The notes beneath the pieces are model-generated. The model did not search any database. It was not told where the DNA came from and saw nothing but the letters and a program-made list of their open reading frames with translations. A DNA stretch of 23,715 bases from CAUJIW01 sp963205175 (GTDB taxonomy: Bacteria; Pseudomonadota; Alphaproteobacteria; Sphingomonadales; Sphingomonadaceae): assembly GCA_041060555.1 (NCBI GenBank), contig JBEUDS010000034.1, one strand, 5' to 3'. Positions within the stretch are counted from its first letter, which is position 1. Each line of letters begins with the position of its first letter. Positions 14,515 to 22,378 of this stretch are shown here, one piece after another. The position numbers were made by a program, and so were the translations under genes.

Positions 14515-15810
14515 ATGGAAGGCCGGGACAAGCAGCGTCTGGCCGCGTTCGCGGCCGCGTGGCTGCGCATCGGCCTGCTGGGATTTGGCGGACCGGCCGG
14601 CCAGATCGCCCTCATGCACCGCGTCGTTGTCGAGGAGCAGCGCTGGCTGGACGACAAGCGATACCTTGCCGCGCTCAATTTCTGCATGCTGCTGCCCGGC
14701 CCGGAAGCGCAACAACTCGCCACCTATTGCGGTTGGGTGCGTCATGGCGTCCTCGGCGGGCTGATCGCCGGCGGCCTGTTCGTGCTGCCCGGCGCATTGG
14801 TGATGCTGGCGCTGGCCACGCTCTACGTGCTGCATGGCGACATGCCGCTGGTGGCCGCGCTGTTCTACGGCATCAAGGCCGCCGTGCTCGCGGTCGTCAT
14901 CGAGGCGCTGTTGCGGGTCGCCCGGCGGGCCTTGACGCACCGCCTGCACTGGCTGCTGGCGGGGCTCGCCTTCCTCGCCCTGTTCCTGTTCGCCCTGCCC
15001 TTTCCGCTGGTGATCGTGGTTGCCGGCCTGATCGGCTGGGCGACGACTCCGGCGCCCACGGCCACGACCGGCGATCTGGAGCCCACCCCGGCAGCGGGAG
15101 GCCGGCATACCCTCGTCACCACCCTGCTGTGTGGGGTGATCTGGGCGATGCCCGTCCTGCTGGCCGCGCGGCTGCTGGGGCCGGACCATGTGCTGACCGA
15201 GATCGGCCTGTTCTTCTCCCGCATGGCGGTGGTCACCTTCGGCGGCGCGTACGCCGTACTGGCCTATGTGGCGCAGGCCGCGGTCAATGAGCACCACTGG
15301 CTGACGGCCGCCGAGATGCTGGACGGACTCGGGCTGGCCGAAACCACCCCTGGACCGCTGGTGCTGGTGCTGCAGTTCGTCGGCTTCCTGGCCGCCTGGC
15401 GCGAGGCGGCGCCGTTCACGCCGTGGCTGGCCGGCCTGCTGGGAGCGGTAATGACCTTGTGGGCAACTTTCGCACCATCCTTCCTGTGGATCTTCGCGGC
15501 CGCGCCCCACCTCGAACGCCTGCGCCGGATGCCGCGCCTGCAAGGCGCGCTGGCGGGCATCACGGCCGCCGTGGTCGGCGTGATCCTGAATCTCGGCCTG
15601 TGGTTTGCCCTGCATCTGCTGTTCGGCGATGTCGGCACCTGGCGGGTCGGCCCCTTGCAGGTGGCGGCGCCAACGCTGTCGACCTTCGACCCGAAAGCGG
15701 CGGTGCTGGCGGCGCTGGCGGGCCTGGCCCTGCTGCGCTGGCGGGTCGGCCTGCTGCCGACACTGGCGGGCGGCGCCATGGCCGGTCTCGCCCTCCATCT
15801 GCTGGCTTAG
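14515..15810 (+). CDS. chrA: Chromate transporter, CHR family (long-chain ChrA)
   Basis: This inner-membrane carrier is proposed to export chromate by proton motive force. It has 431 residues with two homologous CHR halves of about 180-200 residues each, the long-chain bidomain form. The N-terminal half carries FGGPAGQIALMH and LLPGPEAQQLATY. The C-terminal half carries VVTFGGAYAVLAYV and GLAETTPGPLVLVLQFVGF. Around ten to twelve hydrophobic segments are visible, with a soluble Pro/Thr-rich linker near residues 178-198. The start ATG follows an AGAGGG stretch. No chrB or chrF regulator is adjacent. Its stop overlaps the ubiG stop by 4 bp. Some family members move other oxyanions. Confidence 0.93.
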   Translation: MEGRDKQRLAAFAAAWLRIGLLGFGGPAGQIALMHRVVVEEQRWLDDKRYLAALNFCMLLPGPEAQQLATYCGWVRHGVLGGLIAGGLFVLPGALVMLALATLYVLHGDMPLVAALFYGIKAAVLAVVIEALLRVARRALTHRLHWLLAGLAFLALFLFALPFPLVIVVAGLIGWATTPAPTATTGDLEPTPAAGGRHTLVTTLLCGVIWAMPVLLAARLLGPDHVLTEIGLFFSRMAVVTFGGAYAVLAYVAQAAVNEHHWLTAAEMLDGLGLAETTPGPLVLVLQFVGFLAAWREAAPFTPWLAGLLGAVMTLWATFAPSFLWIFAAAPHLERLRRMPRLQGALAGITAAVVGVILNLGLWFALHLLFGDVGTWRVGPLQVAAPTLSTFDPKAAVLAALAGLALLRWRVGLLPTLAGGAMAGLALHLLA

Positions 15811-16565
15811 GCTAGGCGCCTGACCGCCACACCGATGTAGTTGACGGATGTGTCGGGCGAGACATGGAAGGCACGATCAGCCAGCGAGAAGCTGAGCCCC
15901 TCGATATTGAGCACGGCAAGACCCGCCGTCTCCAGCCTGGCGGTGAGTTCCTCCGGCGTCATGAACGCCTGCCAGTCGTGCGTGCCCCTGGGCACCCAGC
16001 GCAGCACCCACTCGGCGCCAACGATAACCGACAGATAGCTCGCCATGGTGCGGTTGGGGGTGGAGAAGATCAGCAGGCCGTCCGGCGCCAGCAGACCCGC
16101 CAGCGAGGCCAAGAACAGGTCGACGTCGGCGACATGCTCGACCACCTCCAGCGCCGTGATGACGTCGAACCGCGCGCCCTCCCGCGCCAGCGCCTCGACG
16201 GTGCCGCAGCGATAGTCGATGGCAAGCCCGGCCTCGGCGGCGTGCTGGCGGGCCGCCTCGATGGCCTCGGCGCTGGCGTCCAGCCCGGTAACGCTGCCGC
16301 CCATGCGCGCCAGCGGCTCGGCGACCAGCCCTCCACCACAGCCGACATCAAGGACCTTGAGGTCGCGCAGCGGCCGCAGCATGGCGCGATCGCGGGCGAA
16401 GGCGGCGCACACCTCGTCGCGGACATAGGCCATGCGCACCGGGTTGAGCCGGTGCAGTGGCGCCATCGGCCCGTCCTCGTCCCACCACGTCGCGGCGATG
16501 TGGGAGAACTTGGCGACCTCGGCGGCGTCAATGGTCGAAGGGGGCAGAGCTTCGCTTGCGTTCAT
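15807..16565 (-). CDS. ubiG: Ubiquinone biosynthesis O-methyltransferase
   Basis: This SAM-dependent enzyme performs both O-methylations of ubiquinone biosynthesis, including 3-demethylubiquinol to ubiquinol, at the inner membrane. From the ATG at 16565 it has 252 residues. A GTG at 16574 would add three. STIDAAEVAKFSHIAATWWD (10-29) is the UbiG N-terminus. SAM motif I is VLDVGCGGGL (71-80), followed by GLDAS. LEVVEHV and the late membrane-insertion region near WVLRWVPRGTHDW are also present. Neither start has an ideally spaced Shine-Dalgarno. It is divergent from lysC by only 56 bp, a linkage seen in many alphaproteobacteria. Confidence 0.95.
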   Translation of the reverse strand: MNASEALPPSTIDAAEVAKFSHIAATWWDEDGPMAPLHRLNPVRMAYVRDEVCAAFARDRAMLRPLRDLKVLDVGCGGGLVAEPLARMGGSVTGLDASAEAIEAARQHAAEAGLAIDYRCGTVEALAREGARFDVITALEVVEHVADVDLFLASLAGLLAPDGLLIFSTPNRTMASYLSVIVGAEWVLRWVPRGTHDWQAFMTPEELTARLETAGLAVLNIEGLSFSLADRAFHVSPDTSVNYIGVAVRRLA

Positions 16566-16621
16566 GGCTCCCACTTTCTATCAAGAGCCCGCAATTTCAA
16601 CCAGGGACTGGCGCGAGCATC

Positions 16622-17842
16622 ATGGCGCGTATCGTAATGAAGTTTGGCGGCACCTCGGTGGCCAACGTCGACCGTATCCGCAACGTGGCCCGGCGGGTCA
16701 AGGCCGAGGTGGATCGCGGCAACGAAGTCGCGGTGGTGGTCTCCGCCATGTCCGGCGAGACCGACCGGCTGGTCGGCTTCTGCCGCGAGGCCGCGACCCT
16801 CTATGACGCCCGGGAATACGACACCGTGGTCGCCACTGGCGAGCAGGTGACGACCGGTCTGCTGGCCATCGTGCTGCAGTCGATGGGCGTGCCGGCGCGC
16901 AGCTGGCTGGGCTGGCAGCTGCCCGTACGGACCAACGACGCCCACGGCTCGGCCCGCATCCAGGACATCGACACCGGCGAGGTGATCTCCCGCATGCTCA
17001 CCGGGCAGGTGGCGGTGGTGGCGGGCTTCCAGGGGCTCGGTCCCGACAACCGGGTGACGACGCTGGGCCGCGGCGGCTCGGACACCAGCGCGGTGGCGCT
17101 GGCGGCGGCGCTGAAGGCCGACCGCTGCGACATCTACACCGATGTCGACGGCGTCTACACGACCGACCCCCGGATCGTGCCCAAGGCACGCAAGCTCGAC
17201 AAGATCACCTATGAGGAGATGCTGGAGCTGGCCAGCGTCGGCGCCAAGGTGCTGCAGACCCGCTCGGTCGAACTGGCGATGAAGGAAAAAGTGCGCGTCC
17301 AGGTTCTCTCATCGTTTGAGGACTTGCCTGGTACGCTCGTGGTGGACGAGGATGAAATCGTGGAACAGGAACTGATCGCCGGCGTGGCCTATTCACGCAA
17401 CGAAGCCAAGATCACGCTGGTGGGTGTGCCCGACCGGCCGGGCGTTGTCGCGGCCATCTTCTCGCCGCTGGCCGACGCCAACGTCAACGTCGACATGATC
17501 GTGCAGAACATCGCCCACGACACCAAGACCACCGACGTCACCTTCACGGTCACCCGCACCGACCTGCCGCGCGCGCTGGACACGCTGGAGAAGCACCGCG
17601 CCGAACTGGGCTACGAGGGCCTGGTGTCGGATGCGGCGGTCTCCAAGGTTTCGGTGGTGGGCGTCGGCATGAAGAGCCACGCGGGCGTCGCACAGACCAT
17701 GTTCAAGGCGCTCGCCGACCGGGGCATCAACATCCAGGTGATCTCGACCTCCGAGATCAAGATCAGCGTGCTGATCGCCGAGGACTACACCGAACTGGCG
17801 GTACGCGCCCTGCACTCCGCCTACGGACTGGACGCCGCATGA
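16622..17842 (+). CDS. lysC: Aspartate kinase
   Basis: This enzyme phosphorylates aspartate, the first step to lysine, threonine, methionine and diaminopimelate. It has 406 residues from ATG 16622 (MARIVMKFGGTSV, the kinase nucleotide motif). Frame continues open upstream, but the protein would then start with unrelated residues. The kinase domain spans about 1-245 with TTLGRGGSDTSAVALAAAL and DIYTDVDGVYTTDPR. Two ACT domains (about 265-400) allow feedback inhibition. This is the length of the monofunctional alpha2beta2-type enzymes. A GTG at 17360 with a good ribosome site may give a separate beta subunit. It overlaps the next gene by ATGA and heads a lysC-nitronate monooxygenase-ptsP operon. 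Confidence 0.97.
   Translation: MARIVMKFGGTSVANVDRIRNVARRVKAEVDRGNEVAVVVSAMSGETDRLVGFCREAATLYDAREYDTVVATGEQVTTGLLAIVLQSMGVPARSWLGWQLPVRTNDAHGSARIQDIDTGEVISRMLTGQVAVVAGFQGLGPDNRVTTLGRGGSDTSAVALAAALKADRCDIYTDVDGVYTTDPRIVPKARKLDKITYEEMLELASVGAKVLQTRSVELAMKEKVRVQVLSSFEDLPGTLVVDEDEIVEQELIAGVAYSRNEAKITLVGVPDRPGVVAAIFSPLADANVNVDMIVQNIAHDTKTTDVTFTVTRTDLPRALDTLEKHRAELGYEGLVSDAAVSKVSVVGVGMKSHAGVAQTMFKALADRGINIQVISTSEIKISVLIAEDYTELAVRALHSAYGLDAA
17348..17842 (+). other. Possible internal translation start of the LysC beta subunit
   Basis: GAGGA (17348-17352) lies 7 nt before an in-frame GTG (17360-17362, codon 247), just before the first ACT domain. Initiation here would yield a 160-residue regulatory subunit ending with lysC. 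Bacillus and Corynebacterium aspartokinases use an internal in-frame start at this same place. In this organism it is a prediction. Confidence 0.45.
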
Positions 17843-18900
17843 CCGACCTGACGCCCTCCGCCCTGGCCGCTGGCCGCGCCCGGCTGGATGCCCTGATGCG
17901 GCGCGGCGTCGAATTCCTGGGCAGCCGCTACGCCATTCTGGGCGGTGCGATGACCTGGGTGTCCGAACGCACCCTGGTGGCCGCCATCTCCAACGCCGGT
18001 GGCTTCGGCGTGCTGGCGTCAGGCGCCATGACGCCTGAGCGGCTGCGCGAGGAGATCCAGGCGACCCGGGCGCTGACCACGGCACCCTTTGGCGTCAATC
18101 TCATCACCTTGCACCCGCAGCTGCTCGACATGGTGGACGTCTGCCTGTCGGAAGGCGTCGGCCATGTGGTGCTCGCCGGCGGCCTGCCGCCGGGCGAGGC
18201 CATCGACAAGGTCAAGAAGGGCGGCGCCAAGCTGATCTGCTTCGCGCCGGCGCTGGCGCTGGCAAAGAAGCTGGTGCGCTCCGGCGTCGACGCACTGGTG
18301 ATCGAGGGGTCCGAGGCCGGTGGCCACATCGGCCCGGTGTCGCTGACCGTGCTGGCACAGGAGATCCTGCCGCATGTGCGCGACGTGCCGGTATTCGTCG
18401 CCGGCGGCATCGGTCGCGGCGAGACCATCGCCGCCTATCTGGAAATGGGTGCCGCCGGTGTCCAGCTCGGCACCCGTTTCGTGTGCGCCACCGAGTGCGT
18501 GGCACACCCCAACTTCAAGAAGGCGTTTCTGCGTGGCGCCGCTCGCGACGCCATCGCCTCGGTCCAGCTCGACCCGCGTTTCCCGGTGATCCCTGTCCGG
18601 GCCCTGAAGAACAAGGGCTCGGAAGCGTTCATGGAAGCCCAGCGCCGGATCATCGAACGGGTCGACCGTGGCGAACTCGACATCGCCGCCGGGCAACTGG
18701 AAATCGAGCATTACTGGGCTGGTGCGCTGCGCCGGGCGGTGGTCGACGGCGACGTCGAGAGCGGCTCGCTGATGGCCGGCCAGTCGGTCGGCCTGGTCAG
18801 CAGTGAACAGCCGGTTGCCGACATCATTGGTGAACTGACCGATCAGGCCGCCCGCTTCCTGGCCGAGCGCACCATCTTGCCCCTAGAGGCGACTGCATGA
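17839..18900 (+). CDS. Nitronate monooxygenase / 2-nitropropane dioxygenase family flavoprotein
   Basis: This is an FMN-dependent TIM-barrel protein of 353 residues. Visible family features are the N-terminal AILGGAMTWVSE strand, the active-site His163 in EGSEAGGHIGP, the phosphate-binding AGGIGRG (188-194) and GVQLGTRF (207-214). Members oxidise alkyl nitronates, and the related FabK reduces enoyl-ACP. I cannot separate the two by eye, and the physiological substrate is unknown. Its start overlaps the lysC stop and its stop overlaps the ptsP start, both by 4 nt (ATGA), so it is tightly co-translated between two genes with no obvious biochemical link to it. Confidence 0.88.
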   Translation: MTDLTPSALAAGRARLDALMRRGVEFLGSRYAILGGAMTWVSERTLVAAISNAGGFGVLASGAMTPERLREEIQATRALTTAPFGVNLITLHPQLLDMVDVCLSEGVGHVVLAGGLPPGEAIDKVKKGGAKLICFAPALALAKKLVRSGVDALVIEGSEAGGHIGPVSLTVLAQEILPHVRDVPVFVAGGIGRGETIAAYLEMGAAGVQLGTRFVCATECVAHPNFKKAFLRGAARDAIASVQLDPRFPVIPVRALKNKGSEAFMEAQRRIIERVDRGELDIAAGQLEIEHYWAGALRRAVVDGDVESGSLMAGQSVGLVSSEQPVADIIGELTDQAARFLAERTILPLEATA

Positions 18901-21173
18901 GCCCGGCGTCGCCCGTCGTGTCCGCCCCGCGCGCCATTCTGCGCCGGCTGCACGATGTCATGGCGTCGCGGGCCACGGTGCAGGCCAAACTCAACAAGGT
19001 GGTGCGGGCCATCGCCGGCGCTATGTCGAGCGAGGTCGCCTCCATCTACCTGCTGCGCGATGGCTGGCTTGAACTCTATGCGACGGAAGGCCTGGCCCAG
19101 GAGGCCGTCCACGTCACCCGCATGGCGCTGTCGGAAGGCCTGGTGGGCAACATCGCCACCAACCGGACGCCGCTCAATCTCGCGGAAGCCCGCGCCCACC
19201 CTGACTTCGCCTACCGCCCGGAAACCGGTGAGGACGTCTTCCACTCCTTTGCCGGCGTGCCGATCCTGCGGCGCGAACAGGCGATCGGTGTGCTGTGCGT
19301 CCAGCATGTCGACCCCCGCCAGTATGAGGACGAGGAGATCGAGGCGATGCAGACCGTCGCCATGGTGCTCTCGGAACTCATCTCGTCGGCCGGGTTGGTC
19401 GACGAGGAAACCATGGCGCGCGCGCGTGCCCAGAACACGGCGCCGGTGCGGATGTCAGGTACCAAGCTGGTGGATGGCCTGGCACGCGGCATGGCGGTCT
19501 TCCACCAGCCGCGCGTCGTCGTCGAACATACGGTGGCCGAGGACATCGAGGCCGAGCGCAAGCGCGTCACCGACGCCTTCCAGACCATGCGCCAGCAGAT
19601 CGACAAGATGATGAGCCAGGCGGAGTTCGCCGGCTCGGGCGAGCATGAGGACATTCTTGAAACCTACAAGATGTTCGCCTTCGACGAAGGCTGGGCCCGA
19701 CGGATCACCGAGGCCATCGACAGCGGCCTGACCGCCGAGGCCGCCATCGAACGCGTGCAGCAACGCACCCGCATCGCCATGCGCAAGACCCAGGACCCGT
19801 TCTTCCTGGAGCGCCTGCATGACCTCGACGACCTGGCCAACCGGCTGCTGCGCATTGTCGCCGGCCGGATGGGCACGGCGGCGCAGGCGGGCCTTACCCA
19901 GGACAGCATCCTGATCGCCCGCAATCTGGGCCCCGCCGAACTGCTGGAATATGACCGCCGCTTTCTGCGCGGCGTGGTGCTGGAGGAGGGCTCACCCACG
20001 GCGCACGTCACCATCATCGCCCGCGCCATGGGCGTGCCGATGCTCGGTCGTGTCAAGCAGGTCCGCGACCATGTCTACGAAGGCGACCCGCTGCTGCTCG
20101 ATGTTGCCAACGAGGCCCTGTTCATCCGGCCCGCCCCCAACGTCATCAAACAGTTCGAGTCCCACATCGCGCTGCGGGCCCGGCGCCAGGCCGAATATGC
20201 CAAGCTGCGCGACCTGCCCGCCATCACCGCCGACGGCACCCGCATAGAGCTGATGATGAACGCCGGTCTGCGCGTCGATCTGCCCGGCCTGTCCGTCACC
20301 AATGCCGACGGCATCGGCCTGTTCCGCACCGAGTTCCAGTTCCTGGTCTCCGCCGCCCTGCCCCGCCGCGAAGCGCAGACGCGCCTGTATTACGACGTGT
20401 TGCACGCTGCCGCCGACAAGCCGGTTGTGTTCCGCACCGTCGATATCGGTGGCGACAAGGCCGTGCCCTACCTGAAGGACGACGACACCATCGAGGAAAA
20501 CCCGGCGATGGGCTGGCGGGCGCTCCGTGTGGCGCTGGAGCGCGAGGGCTTGCTGAAGGTGCAGGCGCGCGCATTGCTCGACGCCGCGGCCGGGCGGGAA
20601 TTGAATCTGATGTTCCCGATGGTCACCGAACCCTGGGAGTATGAGCAGGCACGCGCCATCGTTCAGGGTCAGGTGGATTATCTGATCACGCGCGGCCTGC
20701 CATTGCCGCAGCGGATCAATTACGGCGTGATGATGGAAGTGCCGGCCCTGGCCTACCGGCTCGACGAGTTGCTGCCCAAGCTTGACTTCCTCTCGATCGG
20801 CACCAACGACCTGATCCAGTTCCTGTTTGCCGCCGACCGCTCCAACCCGAAGCTCGCCGACCGTTACGACTGGGTCAGCCCCGGTGTCCTGCGTTTCCTG
20901 AAAATGGTCGTCGATCAGGCACACGCCGCAGGCAAGCCCATCTCGGTATGCGGGGAAATGGGGGGCAGGCCGCTGGAGTCGATGGCGCTGATGGGGCTTG
21001 GTGTGCGCCGCCTGTCGATCACACCTGCCGCTATCGGTCCGATCAAGAACCTCGTACGCCACCTCGATCTGGCGAAATTACGTCAATTGATGGATGAATT
21101 ACTGACCCGTCCGAGCCCGGATATTCGCCATCGACTGATGAAATTCGCCGAGGACGAAAAAATTCCCCTCTGA
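18897..21173 (+). CDS. ptsP: PEP-protein phosphotransferase of the nitrogen PTS (EI-Ntr)
   Basis: This enzyme autophosphorylates from PEP and passes phosphate to NPr, feeding regulation by EIIA-Ntr of potassium, nitrogen and carbon status. The 758 residues include an N-terminal GAF domain (about 20-165), which marks EI-Ntr rather than sugar EI. An HPr-binding helical region follows (about 185-310). The swivelling domain carries phospho-His370 in SPTAHVTIIARAMGVP. The PEP-binding barrel (about 425-720) has RTEFQFL, IGTNDLIQF and Cys685 in VCGEMGGRP. Glutamine and alpha-ketoglutarate sense through GAF in related proteins. It is the last gene of the ATGA-linked operon, and a lysC-ptsP order is typical of alphaproteobacteria. 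Confidence 0.96.
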   Translation: MSPASPVVSAPRAILRRLHDVMASRATVQAKLNKVVRAIAGAMSSEVASIYLLRDGWLELYATEGLAQEAVHVTRMALSEGLVGNIATNRTPLNLAEARAHPDFAYRPETGEDVFHSFAGVPILRREQAIGVLCVQHVDPRQYEDEEIEAMQTVAMVLSELISSAGLVDEETMARARAQNTAPVRMSGTKLVDGLARGMAVFHQPRVVVEHTVAEDIEAERKRVTDAFQTMRQQIDKMMSQAEFAGSGEHEDILETYKMFAFDEGWARRITEAIDSGLTAEAAIERVQQRTRIAMRKTQDPFFLERLHDLDDLANRLLRIVAGRMGTAAQAGLTQDSILIARNLGPAELLEYDRRFLRGVVLEEGSPTAHVTIIARAMGVPMLGRVKQVRDHVYEGDPLLLDVANEALFIRPAPNVIKQFESHIALRARRQAEYAKLRDLPAITADGTRIELMMNAGLRVDLPGLSVTNADGIGLFRTEFQFLVSAALPRREAQTRLYYDVLHAAADKPVVFRTVDIGGDKAVPYLKDDDTIEENPAMGWRALRVALEREGLLKVQARALLDAAAGRELNLMFPMVTEPWEYEQARAIVQGQVDYLITRGLPLPQRINYGVMMEVPALAYRLDELLPKLDFLSIGTNDLIQFLFAADRSNPKLADRYDWVSPGVLRFLKMVVDQAHAAGKPISVCGEMGGRPLESMALMGLGVRRLSITPAAIGPIKNLVRHLDLAKLRQLMDELLTRPSPDIRHRLMKFAEDEKIPL

Positions 21174-21195
21174 CGGCCCGCCAAACGGGCGTTGA

Positions 21196-21210
21196 CATGT
21201 TGACAACATG
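21196..21210. promoter_or_regulatory. Perfect CATGTTG-A-CAACATG dyad upstream of rodZ
   Basis: Two perfect 7-bp arms surround a single A, and overlap two TTGACA-like -35 hexamers (21192-21197 and 21200-21205). No good -10 lies 16-18 bp downstream; the best is AGTTAT at 19 bp. The site lies 23 bp after the ptsP stop and suits an operator over a rodZ promoter. Confidence 0.5.
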
Positions 21211-21226
21211 CTTTCTGCTGTCAAAG

Positions 21227-21235
21227 TTATCCACA
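21227..21235 (+). promoter_or_regulatory. Consensus DnaA box
   Basis: TTATCCACA matches the high-affinity DnaA box exactly. It is a single site in the ptsP-rodZ intergenic region, with a partial CTTATCCAG further on near 21286. A lone box is compatible with DnaA acting as a transcription factor or with chance. It is no sign of an origin. Confidence 0.5.
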
Positions 21236-21312
21236 GGGCAGCGCAAGATGGCGCCAAGCCTTTCGGGGTCGTACCAAATCATCCGCTTATCCAGTTGAAT
21301 GGTGTGCAACCG

Positions 21313-21333
21313 GTCACTGACAAGGCCAGTGAC
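21313..21333 (+). promoter_or_regulatory. Hairpin beside the rodZ ribosome binding site
   Basis: GTCACTG and CAGTGAC form a perfect 7-bp stem with a 7-nt loop, ending about 3 nt before the GAGGAG Shine-Dalgarno sequence of rodZ. In the mRNA this could modulate ribosome access, or on DNA serve as an operator. Confidence 0.5.
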
Positions 21334-21347
21334 TTGAGGAGAACAAA

Positions 21348-22277
21348 ATGTCAGCCTTGACGGATTCCAGCGCTGTTGCCGGGGGCACCGCCATGTCGGT
21401 GGGACAGCTGTTGCGCACCCGGCGTATCGAGCGCGGCCTGTCGATTGGCGATATCGCCGCCGAGACCCGCATTTCCGCGCGTTATCTCTCCGCCCTGGAG
21501 GACGACCAGCATGAGGTGCTGCCGCCGCTGACGTTCTCGCTGGGGTTCGTCAAGAACTACGCCAAGGCGCTGGGCCTGTCCTCGGAGCTGGTGGGCAACC
21601 AGTTCAAGGCGGAGACATCCCGCTTCGGGGTCGCCGAGCAGGCGCATTTCCCCGAACCGATGGGAGATAGCAAGATTCCCTCGCGCGGCCTGGCGGTGGC
21701 GGGTGTCGTCATCGTGGTCGCGGTGCTGGGTGGCTGGTGGGCATGGACCAGCGGCCTCATCGGCGCCACGGCGCCCACCGAGGACGACATGATATCCGTT
21801 GCCGGCACCGCGGAGGGCACCAGTACCGAAGGCCCCGACCTGGCGATCTCCGCGACGCCACCGGACACCGAAGCCGTTTCAGCGCCCCAGGCCGCCGCCG
21901 TGCCCGCTGACGAGGCAACCCTGCGAGCGGAAGAACAGGCGACCGCTGCCGCCCGGGTCATCAATAACGGGCCAATCATCCTCAAGGCACTGGAAGACAG
22001 CTGGGTCAGAATCTCCGACGGCACGTCGGGAGCGGTCAAGATCGGCGTCATGAAGGCGGGCGAGACCTACCGGGTTCCCGCCCTGCCGGGCCTGAAGCTG
22101 ATGACGGGCAACGCCGGGGCGCTTGAAGTGACTGTCGGCACCACGGTGCTGCCATCAATGGGCGGTCCCGGCGAGGTGGTGAAGGATCTCGAACTGACGC
22201 CGGCCGGCCTGCAGGCCTACCTTGCCTCCCGCGCGACACCGCCCAGCGCCGACAGCCCCCGCACCAATCCCGAATAA
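21348..22277 (+). CDS. RodZ-like bitopic HTH cytoskeletal protein
   Basis: RodZ links MreB to the membrane and supports rod-shaped elongation. The 309-residue protein has an N-terminal Xre-like HTH_25 domain (about 16-85, with LLRTRRIERGLSIGDIAAET), one membrane helix (about 114-134, AVAGVVIVVAVLGGWWAW), an Ala/Thr/Pro-rich periplasmic linker, and a C-terminal DUF4115-type beta domain (about 206-292, SWVRISDGTSG). This is RodZ domain order and length. GAGGAG precedes the ATG by an ideal distance. It lies 174 bp after ptsP with a leader containing a dyad, a DnaA box and a hairpin, so it is probably transcribed on its own. No ispG follows, unlike in many relatives. Confidence 0.9.
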   Translation: MSALTDSSAVAGGTAMSVGQLLRTRRIERGLSIGDIAAETRISARYLSALEDDQHEVLPPLTFSLGFVKNYAKALGLSSELVGNQFKAETSRFGVAEQAHFPEPMGDSKIPSRGLAVAGVVIVVAVLGGWWAWTSGLIGATAPTEDDMISVAGTAEGTSTEGPDLAISATPPDTEAVSAPQAAAVPADEATLRAEEQATAAARVINNGPIILKALEDSWVRISDGTSGAVKIGVMKAGETYRVPALPGLKLMTGNAGALEVTVGTTVLPSMGGPGEVVKDLELTPAGLQAYLASRATPPSADSPRTNPE

Positions 22278-22297
22278 TCAAACCCGCCCCGTGCGTT

Positions 22298-22315
22298 ACC
22301 CGCCGGAGGGCGGGT
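22298..22315. terminator. Hairpin between convergent rodZ-like and toroid genes
   Basis: ACCCGCC and GGCGGGT form a perfect 7-bp stem with a GGAG loop, with additional outer complementarity (CCGCCCC and GGCGGGG). It lies between two convergent gene ends. No T-run follows on either strand, so strength is uncertain. Confidence 0.5.
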
Positions 22316-22378
22316 CGTGGCGGGGCGTCGGCATCGTTCGGGAGGCCTCATCGCCTGGCCTCGCGCCACGCGGCCAGG

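Noticed and set aside
14473..15798. 441-codon frame antisense to chrA
   Set aside because: It is Gln/Arg/Gly-rich without domains, while the sense frame shows both CHR halves.
16457..16621. Upstream extension of lysC by 55 codons
   Set aside because: It overlaps ubiG antisense and adds non-homologous Arg-rich residues before the standard MARIVMKFGGTS start.
21178..21192. Intrinsic terminator after ptsP
   Set aside because: GCCCG-CCAAA-CGGGC gives only a 5-bp stem and no T-run follows.
21174..21347. Replication origin at the DnaA box
   Set aside because: There is only one consensus box, no AT-rich unwinding tract and no dnaA, dnaN or parAB genes nearby.
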